From Bacteriovoracaceae bacterium UBA7695 (lineage in GTDB: Bacteria > Bdellovibrionota > Bacteriovoracia > Bacteriovoracales > Bacteriovoracaceae): a DNA stretch of 13,731 nucleotides. Positions 1-5,022 of this stretch are shown piece by piece. The DNA lies in contig DLGL01000091.1 in the NCBI GenBank assembly GCA_002482685.1, positions 1 through 13,731 of the forward strand. The letters are read 5' to 3'. Each line of letters starts with the position of its first letter. Positions within the stretch are counted from its first letter, which is position 1. The notes beneath the pieces were generated by a model. The model was not told the DNA's origin. It saw only the letters and a program-made list of their open reading frames with translations, and ran no database searches. The position numbers and the translations under genes are program-made.

Positions 1-57
1 CGTAACTCTTTGCGGCACAGAGTAGATATTTTCACTGATTTTATTTATTGAAATCAA
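1..57 (-). CDS. possible start of a divergent gene, cut by the left edge
   Basis: On the minus strand a reading frame stays open from about position 81 to the window edge. A TTG codon at 57-55 is preceded, six bases away, by AGAGGTG (complement of 64-70), a good ribosome site. In the same frame a GTG lies at 66-64. From the TTG it would read MISINKISENIYSVPQRVT. Only 19 codons are visible, so an open frame could be chance. If real, it would be divergent to the GmrSD-like gene and its ribosome site would overlap that gene's -10 box. No function can be suggested. Confidence 0.22.
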   Translation of the reverse strand, partial: MISINKISENIYSVPQRVT

Positions 58-75
58 TGGGTTCACCTCTATAAT
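48..75 (+). promoter_or_regulatory. sigma70-type promoter of the GmrSD-like gene
   Basis: TTGAAA (48-53) and a perfect TATAAT (70-75) are separated by 16 bases. The expected transcription start, about seven bases after the -10 box, falls at position 82, which is the A of the ATG start codon. No Shine-Dalgarno sequence precedes that ATG, which agrees with a leaderless mRNA. The boxes are seen directly; activity and start site are inferred. Confidence 0.55.
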
Positions 76-81
76 TTTAGT

Positions 82-1788
82 ATGAAAATAAGCGCAAAAG
101 AACAACTACTGTCTCAACTAATTGCTGTTCCAAATTATAAGTATGCCATCAAGGCTTACCAGCGGCCCTACTCTTGGGAAAAAGAACAGCGAGAAGATTA
201 CTGGAATGATCTTGAAGATTTATTCTCGGGAGAAACCGACCAACATTTCTTTGGATCAATTCTTGTTATCAACAAGCAAACGGGAAGCGTGATTGACAGA
301 GAGCTAGTTGATGGCCAGCAAAGAGTGACCACAACTATCATTCTTTTCTGTGCGATACGTGACTTACTTCAATCAACAAAAATAGCATTAGAAACGGCTA
401 TCTACATTGACCAAAACATTCTTAATGTAGGTATCCCACCTAAACAAGTGTCTCGACTTGTACTTCAGGGAAATGATAACGGTTTTTTTGTGAACCATAT
501 TCTTCCAGTTAAGAAAGAACTCGACCTAGAAAAGTTCAAGAGAAACTTCCCTAAAGGTATAGCAACAACCAAGAGTGAAAAAAAGCTCCGCGATTGTTAT
601 CTTTTTTTCATTGAACAAATTTGGACATACTGTAAAGGCAAGCCTGAAGCTTTAGGGTTCTTTGCTGAAAATGTAGATAAAATGTTATCGAATGTTTGGT
701 TTATTGATGTTGTCGCTGAAAATCTTGAGTCAGCATACTCTATCTTTGGAGCAATGAATAACAGAGGCCTTCCTTTAAGTGCCGCCGATCTCATTAAGAA
801 TGCACTACTTGAGAAAATAGCTGGCAATAATCAAGCCAAACAAGAAACCTTTAATCAACAATGGGTCGATTTAAATGATAATCTTCCTGAAAACGTCGAT
901 CTAACGACTTTTATTCGACATTGGTGGATTACAAGGACTAAAGAGAAAGTTACAAAAGATAAACTTTTTAGACTTCTTGAAGCCAGCATAAGTGAATCAC
1001 CATCCGCTCCACAGGAAATGCTAAAATCCATTTTGGATTCATCGGTTCATTATAACCAACTTCTTGAACCAGAGCGGGATCATTTTAGTTCCTATGAGGC
1101 ATTCGTAGCCCTGAAGACTATTGCAGACCTAAGGGCATCGCTCTCATATCCATTACTTTTACAAGCAAAAATGCTCTTGCCACAAAGTTTATTTGAAGAC
1201 CTTTGTATAAAAATTGAATCGTTGACCGTGCGATACTCAACGATCTGTAAAAAAGCATCTAAGAATCTTGATAATATGTTTCAAAAGACAGCTAATTTAA
1301 TCGGAGCTAAAAAAGAAGCAGCGTATGATGAAATCATGGCTGAACTCAGGGCAGTAATGCCTGATGATGAAACTGTCACAAAAGAATTTTCTGAAGATAC
1401 ACCAACAAAGAATATCGATGTTATTCTAAGAAGATTGGCTCTTACAAGTAGTGATTCTGAATTACAGATAGGGAAAGGCAAAGATGTTCACATTGAACAC
1501 ATCCTTCCTCAAACTTTGAAAAAAGAATGGAAAGAGATTCTTGATGATAATGGCAAGGATGCCGAGGTTTATACTTACAAATGGGGGAATCTGACATTAT
1601 TGAGCGGAAAGAAAAATTCAACCATTCAAAATTCTATTTATGCAAAGAAGTGTGAGTATTATTTGAAGTCAGACATTCCAATGACGAGAGTCTTACCTTC
1701 TCAATACAAGGCTTGGAACTACGATGCTGTTAGTCAGAGAACTGACGAGCTTGCTAAACGAGCTATTGAAGTATGGAAGAGTTTTTAA
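82..1788 (+). CDS. single-chain GmrSD-like enzyme (DUF262 + DUF1524)
   Basis: A 568-residue protein joining a DUF262 (GmrS, ParB/sulfiredoxin-like NTPase) domain and a DUF1524 (GmrD, HNH-type nuclease) domain, as in GmrSD-type modification-dependent (type IV) restriction enzymes. Seen: AYQRPYSW near residue 25, the DGQQR nucleotide-binding motif at 77-81, the second DUF262 signature MNNRGLPLSAADLIKN at 225-240, the nuclease motif HIEHILPQ at 470-477, and GNLTLL with following Asn and Lys residues from 502. Both active regions look intact. Known family members cut phage DNA carrying modified cytosines or otherwise act in anti-phage defence; the substrate here cannot be read from sequence. At 568 residues it is compact for a fused GmrSD. 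The start gives a normal DUF262 N-terminus and coincides with the predicted transcript start, with no ribosome site. The next gene begins two bases after the stop, suggesting co-translation. Confidence 0.88.
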   Translation: MKISAKEQLLSQLIAVPNYKYAIKAYQRPYSWEKEQREDYWNDLEDLFSGETDQHFFGSILVINKQTGSVIDRELVDGQQRVTTTIILFCAIRDLLQSTKIALETAIYIDQNILNVGIPPKQVSRLVLQGNDNGFFVNHILPVKKELDLEKFKRNFPKGIATTKSEKKLRDCYLFFIEQIWTYCKGKPEALGFFAENVDKMLSNVWFIDVVAENLESAYSIFGAMNNRGLPLSAADLIKNALLEKIAGNNQAKQETFNQQWVDLNDNLPENVDLTTFIRHWWITRTKEKVTKDKLFRLLEASISESPSAPQEMLKSILDSSVHYNQLLEPERDHFSSYEAFVALKTIADLRASLSYPLLLQAKMLLPQSLFEDLCIKIESLTVRYSTICKKASKNLDNMFQKTANLIGAKKEAAYDEIMAELRAVMPDDETVTKEFSEDTPTKNIDVILRRLALTSSDSELQIGKGKDVHIEHILPQTLKKEWKEILDDNGKDAEVYTYKWGNLTLLSGKKNSTIQNSIYAKKCEYYLKSDIPMTRVLPSQYKAWNYDAVSQRTDELAKRAIEVWKSF

Positions 1789-1790
1789 TT

Positions 1791-2573
1791 ATGCCTTATC
1801 AAGCCATACCTCTACCTTACGACTACTTTTTCCGATCAGCTACCTCCCCAAGTTTTGATCGTTTTAATAGGGAAGAAGCATTTATTGCTTGGATTGATTT
1901 ACTTGGCGTTCGGCAAATGAATCATCAACAAATCATTACAGCAGTAAAGCAGGCCCTTGAAGCTGCTGCTGAATGTTCTTCTACTGGGCCCATCCCAAAT
2001 CTAGGGGGGCCACCTCCTGCACGAGTTATGGTAGGAACTCCACAGAGCGCTGTTCAGTATGTTTTGGTTGGAGATGCTCTCTTATTAGTTGATAAAGAAC
2101 AACCTGAAACTCCTGCGGCTGCAACTCTAGCTTTTATTTATCGAGTGACTCTAGTGTCTCGAATTTTGAATGAGCTTGGATATGTACATAGAGGAGTCAT
2201 TACAAGAGGAGCGATCTATTGTGATAGGATAGACGATTCTTCGATGATTACAGGTGCGGGGGTTGTTAGAGCTGCTGGCCTTGAATCTGCCTTGAAATCT
2301 ACCGGTTTATTTTACGACGATACCCTTACACCTTTTATCAATCAAACACCTCGTGCTAGACAAATACAACAACATAGCTGGTATGAACCGTTTGCAGGGC
2401 TTCAGTGGAATGCAACTCAATATGCTCCAGGCTTAGTTGGCACAATTTTTAGTAAGTATCATGGATGGGAAATGTGGAAGCAAGCTGTTGCAGGAGGGAA
2501 TCAGAATTTTTCTAAAATCACTAACGCTTCGGCACTGATTCAAGAGTTGATTACAACCAGAGGTCTTCCATGA
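1791..2573 (+). CDS. unknown protein with weak class III nucleotide-cyclase-like pattern
   Basis: A 260-residue soluble protein. I chose the ATG at 1791 because GGAAGAG (1775-1781) lies nine bases upstream; an in-frame ATG at 1773, overlapping the GmrSD-like gene by 16 bases, has no ribosome site. Seen: FIAWIDLLGV (31-40, Asp36), VLVGDALLLV (91-100, Asp95), RGVITRGAIYCD (134-145) and TGAGVVRAAGLE (154-165). A hydrophobic strand ending in Asp, a second strand with Asp, then an RGAI turn recalls divergent class III adenylate/guanylate cyclase folds, where two Asp residues bind metal. The usual Asn-x3-Arg transition-state pair is not evident, so it may be inactive or a sensor. The tight link to the GmrSD-like gene suggests joint function in defence. 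The fold assignment is inference. Confidence 0.8.
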   Translation: MPYQAIPLPYDYFFRSATSPSFDRFNREEAFIAWIDLLGVRQMNHQQIITAVKQALEAAAECSSTGPIPNLGGPPPARVMVGTPQSAVQYVLVGDALLLVDKEQPETPAAATLAFIYRVTLVSRILNELGYVHRGVITRGAIYCDRIDDSSMITGAGVVRAAGLESALKSTGLFYDDTLTPFINQTPRARQIQQHSWYEPFAGLQWNATQYAPGLVGTIFSKYHGWEMWKQAVAGGNQNFSKITNASALIQELITTRGLP

Positions 2574-2580
2574 AATTTCA
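2571..2580. repeat. short palindrome at a convergent gene junction
   Basis: TGAAATTTCA is a perfect 10-bp palindrome that begins at the stop codon of the cyclase-like gene and fills most of the 16-base gap before the converging HEPN-like gene. It has no loop and no T-run on either side, so it is not a convincing terminator. It may be chance in AT-rich DNA. Confidence 0.3.
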
Positions 2581-2589
2581 GCTTTCTAC

Positions 2590-3339
2590 CTAAACAGAAT
2601 ACATCCCACGTTCTGAAAACCATTGCTCAATAGCATCGAATTCTTTTTTAATCTCAGCATGCTGAAAAAAATCATCATCATACACGCTATTAAATAAATT
2701 TTGAATCTTATCTGCGATGCCCTCACATGAAACTACAAATTCTTTATTGATCTGTGCTACAGGGTTCATGGAATAAGATTTAAATATCGAATCAAGATAT
2801 GCCTTATCTGCTTGATTAAGCTCCTCTTTGATTTTATCCCAAGTTTCACTCTCAAAATTATAATATACAGACATACCTTCTCCTTGAGGGGCATGCTTGG
2901 TAGTGAAATTATAGGTTAGAATATGCTCCATTAAAGACCCATGTTGATATTTATTTCTAATTGCTATTGCTATCTTAGGTATTGCTTCCTTTTTCCATTC
3001 AGTTACAAGAAGATCAAATTTATCGGCTCCTTTAGAAAAATGCTTTCCCTCATACATTGTCTGTCGGATGCAGTAGGCACATGAGTAAAAGTTGAAAAGA
3101 TGATACCTGGCTTCCTTTTCAGTAGTTATCAAAGCCTTTTCTCGCTCCACACGGGAGAAATTCTGAAAAGCGATCTTATTAAGAGTTTCATCCAGTAGAA
3201 CAAGGCTCTTTTTCAGGAACAGAATGTAAGCCTTCCATTGGTCAATTATGAGCATATCTGGAATTGCATTTTGAAGCCTCATTCGTAGATGATCCTGTTG
3301 ATTCATCTTTTCCCAAACTTCATCCAAATTCTTCTCCAT
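2590..3339 (-). CDS. HEPN-like protein with R-x4-H motif, possible RNase effector
   Basis: A 249-residue, mainly helical protein. The frame is open from a TTG at 3474, but that extension runs through the palindrome array. The ATG at 3339 has GGAG (complement of 3346-3349) six bases upstream and is the better start. At residues 128-133 it carries RNKYQH, which fits the HEPN ribonuclease motif R-[polar]-x3-H. It lies at the end of an amphipathic helix (PKIAIAIRNKYQH), as in HEPN folds, and an earlier helix near 77-97 could pair with it. HEPN proteins often act as toxins or abortive-infection RNases. There are no membrane segments or signal peptide. It converges on the cyclase-like gene with only 16 bases between stops. 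The family is not recognised as a whole; the HEPN call rests on one motif and the helical context. Confidence 0.8.
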   Translation of the reverse strand: MEKNLDEVWEKMNQQDHLRMRLQNAIPDMLIIDQWKAYILFLKKSLVLLDETLNKIAFQNFSRVEREKALITTEKEARYHLFNFYSCAYCIRQTMYEGKHFSKGADKFDLLVTEWKKEAIPKIAIAIRNKYQHGSLMEHILTYNFTTKHAPQGEGMSVYYNFESETWDKIKEELNQADKAYLDSIFKSYSMNPVAQINKEFVVSCEGIADKIQNLFNSVYDDDFFQHAEIKKEFDAIEQWFSERGMYSV

Positions 3340-3371
3340 AACGAACTCCAATGTGAAATTATTTTTTTGCT

Positions 3372-3460
3372 GAGACAACTGTCTCGACTTTGAAACAACT
3401 GTTCGAGACAGTTTTGTGAGACAAGTGTCTCGTGTCTCAAGGCCGTGAGACAACTGTCTC
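3372..3460. promoter_or_regulatory. operator-like array of GAGACA-N2-TGTCTC palindromes
   Basis: Three full 14-bp palindromes of the form GAGACA-N2-TGTCTC lie at 3372-3385, 3418-3431 and 3447-3460; the last extends to 8-base arms (3445-3462). A degenerate copy is at 3392-3405, extra half-sites are at 3405-3410 and 3433-3438, and another at 3555-3560. Centres are roughly 20, 26 and 29 bases apart. The array sits between the HEPN-like gene (minus) and the transfer operon (plus), so a dimeric regulator bound here could control both. The bound protein is not identifiable in the window. A partition centromere or another multi-site protein platform is an alternative. The repeats are seen directly; the function is inferred. 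Confidence 0.75.
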
Positions 3461-3510
3461 ACACTCAAAATCAATCATAACAATCACTTGAAATTTTGTC
3501 GCTGTAAACT

Positions 3511-3539
3511 TTATCTGGCACGCTTTTGCAATCTATAGG
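3511..3539 (+). promoter_or_regulatory. weak candidate promoter for the transfer operon
   Basis: TTATCT (3511-3516) and TATAGG (3534-3539) are 17 bases apart, and a start near 3546 would give a leader of about 35 bases before the GTG at 3582. The match to consensus is modest. A TGTCTC half-site at 3555-3560 would lie just inside the transcript, consistent with repression by the protein that binds the nearby array. No better sigma70 match was found between 3461 and 3581, and no clear promoter was found for the minus-strand HEPN-like gene. Confidence 0.2.
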
Positions 3540-3581
3540 TTTGAACACAAAAAGTGTCTCACAACCAAAGGAGGTGCAGAA

Positions 3582-3803
3582 GTGAAGACAAAGCAAAAGC
3601 AAGAGCGAGTGAAAGAGAAATGGGAAAAGGCCTTAGAACACTACGAGTTCTTTGAGTATGACCGAGGTGAAGTTGAGAATTACTACTGGAATGAGCTATG
3701 CCCTCGATGTAGGAGAGAAACCAATATCCTATGTAATGCCCCGTACTGCCGACATTGTAACTGGGATTCCTTGCATGACGATACTTACACCAAAGGATTG
3801 TGA
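3582..3803 (+). CDS. small zinc-ribbon protein, first gene of the transfer operon
   Basis: A 73-residue protein starting at GTG. AAAGGAGGTG (3567-3576) is a near-perfect ribosome site whose AGGAGG core ends seven bases before the GTG, which decides this start. The N-terminal half is charged and probably helical (residues 2-25, rich in Lys, Glu and Gln). The C-terminal half carries two CxxC pairs, CPRC at 40-43 and CRHC at 56-59, with an extra Cys51, which suggests a zinc ribbon. As the first gene after the divergent operator region, it could be a DNA- or RNA-binding regulator of the operon, or an adaptor; this is inference. No specific family is recognised. A second frame open across the same DNA (3652-3855) is a shadow without its own ribosome site. 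Confidence 0.75.
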   Translation: MKTKQKQERVKEKWEKALEHYEFFEYDRGEVENYYWNELCPRCRRETNILCNAPYCRHCNWDSLHDDTYTKGL

Positions 3804-3946
3804 TGACGGGTCTGATCTATCTCTTAATCGCAATTTACACAAAATATCCGAGTAATAAAAAACTGCAAACGTACTTTAAACGAATTGGAGAAATAAAACA
3901 TGAAGTCCTTGAAAGAAATTTTGAACGAACAAACGCAAAACTTTAA
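3803..3946 (+). CDS. possible 47-residue overlapping ORF
   Basis: The ATG at 3803 shares its A with the TGA stop of the zinc-ribbon gene, a classic coupled arrangement, and AAAGGA (3792-3797) lies five bases upstream. The product starts with a short hydrophobic stretch (GLIYLLIAIY, residues 3-12) and continues as a basic, charged helix. It overlaps the start of the following 143-residue gene by 47 bases in another frame, which is long for this operon and argues against it. It may be a real small membrane peptide, or simply a device passing ribosomes to the next gene. Confidence 0.3.
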   Translation: MTGLIYLLIAIYTKYPSNKKLQTYFKRIGEIKHEVLERNFERTNAKL

Positions 3947-4331
3947 ACCAGCAAAATTCACTCAGTATCAAGTGTTTACTCATACCGATGGAAAGAAAAA
4001 GCCTCTTGGTGTTGCGTGGCTGATGGAAGGTCATAAAACATTCACCATCAAGCTTTTTAGTTTCCTGAATGAAAAATACTTCCTTCTTCCTACAAGAGAA
4101 GATCCATCAAAGTATCTTTTTATGACGAGAGAGCCAACTAAGTCAGTGAAGACCAAGGGCAAGTATCACTGGAATGTGATCGGTAGCGGTTTTGCAAATG
4201 CTGAAGAAGGAACTGTTGAGATCGGCTTCGATCTTCTTGATGTGAAGTTCTGTATGAATCTTCACCCAGATGAATCTAAGCCTACACTTGCTGGTCCAAG
4301 TCCTGATTCATTCCTCGACATAGCTTTCTAG
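3900..4331 (+). CDS. unknown 143-residue protein before the pilin gene
   Basis: The start ATG is preceded by GGAG (3887-3890) with a 9-base spacer. The protein is soluble, with no signal peptide and no membrane segment, and appears mostly beta-stranded. It contains the patches GVAWLMEGHKTFTIKLFSFL (37-56) and GKYHWNVIGSGFANAEEGTV (87-106). The first patch weakly recalls DUF736-type proteins, small beta proteins often encoded beside conjugation genes, which share a G-x-A-W...-V-K-L pattern. That is resemblance only. Its place directly before the VirB2-like gene suggests a cytoplasmic accessory or regulatory role in transfer. It does not resemble VirB11 or VirB1, which can occupy this operon position elsewhere: no Walker motif and no transglycosylase motif is present. 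Confidence 0.75.
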   Translation: MKSLKEILNEQTQNFKPAKFTQYQVFTHTDGKKKPLGVAWLMEGHKTFTIKLFSFLNEKYFLLPTREDPSKYLFMTREPTKSVKTKGKYHWNVIGSGFANAEEGTVEIGFDLLDVKFCMNLHPDESKPTLAGPSPDSFLDIAF

Positions 4332-4386
4332 GAATTAACAGGAATCATTAACTAATTACAAACTAACAAACTTTAATGGAGAAAAA

Positions 4387-4674
4387 ATGAACAAGATTCA
4401 AATGGTTCTGACACTCGCAATCGCCGTAGGAATTGGCGTACTCTTCCCTGACTATGCTCACGCAGGCCTTGAAACAAGTCTTATGGGAATCAAATCTAAA
4501 CTTACGGGGGTGATTCTTCCTTTGCTTTCTGTAATCGGAATTGCCATCGCAGGGATTTCATTTTTTACAGGGAATCCAAATGCTAAACAACACATCGCTT
4601 ACGCGATTATTGGTTGCATCATTGGGTTTGGAGCACAAGGCATTGTGGACTTCATCGCCCAAACAGTTCGATAG
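4387..4674 (+). CDS. virB2: VirB2/TrbC-like major pilin precursor
   Basis: A 95-residue pilin subunit of the type IV secretion pilus. Residues 1-26 form a signal peptide ending in AHA, with likely cleavage before Gly27. The mature part, about 69 residues, has two hydrophobic segments (about 41-61 and 69-91) separated by a short polar loop containing NPNAKQH, the normal VirB2/TrbC layout. GGAG (4378-4381) is five bases before the ATG. It stands first in a VirB2-B3-B4 series, which supports the call. The 55 bases before it hold only AT-rich DNA with the ribosome site and no clear terminator or promoter. There is no sign of the cyclisation peptidase (TraF type) used by some TrbC pilins, so whether the pilin is linear or cyclic is open. 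Confidence 0.82.
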   Translation: MNKIQMVLTLAIAVGIGVLFPDYAHAGLETSLMGIKSKLTGVILPLLSVIGIAIAGISFFTGNPNAKQHIAYAIIGCIIGFGAQGIVDFIAQTVR

Positions 4675-4683
4675 TGGTGAATT

Positions 4684-5022
4684 ATGGAAGATGAAGGATT
4701 AATCACCACACGGGTTCCGAGAGCATTAGAGATTAAAAGTAAATTGTTTGGTTATGAACTACCTGACTTATTACTGATCTTCTTCAACCTTGCAATCACG
4801 AACCTGATTTTTGGTGGGACTTCCTTTCGCTATATCTTGGTATGGGGAACAACGCTCACTTTGGCGTTGTTCCTATACTTCGCAAAGAAGGGTCGCCCCG
4901 ATAATTACATTCAGCACTTGGGAGAATTTCTAATAAAACCTGCTTACTTCGCAGCAGGAGGAGTTGATCGCCTTTACAGAAAATTCAGAGGAGAAATAAA
5001 AAATGTTTCACAAGAAAAATAA
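4684..5022 (+). CDS. virB3: VirB3/TrbD-like inner-membrane protein
   Basis: A 112-residue protein with a short cytoplasmic N-terminus, then KLFGYELPDLLLIFFNLA near 21-38 leading into one or two membrane segments (about 27-61), then GRPDNYIQH near 70 and a basic C-terminal tail. The length, hydrophobic hairpin and position between the pilin and VirB4 fit VirB3/TrbD/TraL, which works with VirB4 at the inner membrane during pilus assembly. The ribosome site is weak (GGTGA at 4676-4680), so translation is probably coupled to the pilin gene ten bases upstream. Its end overlaps the VirB4 start by 20 bases, and the VirB4 ribosome site lies inside this gene. The assignment rests more on context than on strong motifs. 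Confidence 0.75.
   Translation: MEDEGLITTRVPRALEIKSKLFGYELPDLLLIFFNLAITNLIFGGTSFRYILVWGTTLTLALFLYFAKKGRPDNYIQHLGEFLIKPAYFAAGGVDRLYRKFRGEIKNVSQEK

Noticed and set aside
2571..2592. Bidirectional terminator between the convergent genes
   Set aside because: Only a loop-less 10-bp AT-rich palindrome is present, with no GC-rich stem or T-run.
3372..3460. CRISPR array or plasmid iterons
   Set aside because: The units are palindromes with irregular spacing and no uniform unique spacers; iterons would be regularly spaced direct repeats next to a replication gene, and none is present.
3340..3474. Upstream TTG-start extension of the HEPN-like protein
   Set aside because: The extra 45 codons run through the palindrome array, giving repeated RQLS peptides, and have no ribosome site; ATG 3339 has GGAG at good spacing.
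3516..3530. Sigma54-type promoter resembling TGGCAC...TGCA
   Set aside because: The GG and GC elements are nine bases apart instead of the ten required; this spacing is strict in sigma54 promoters.
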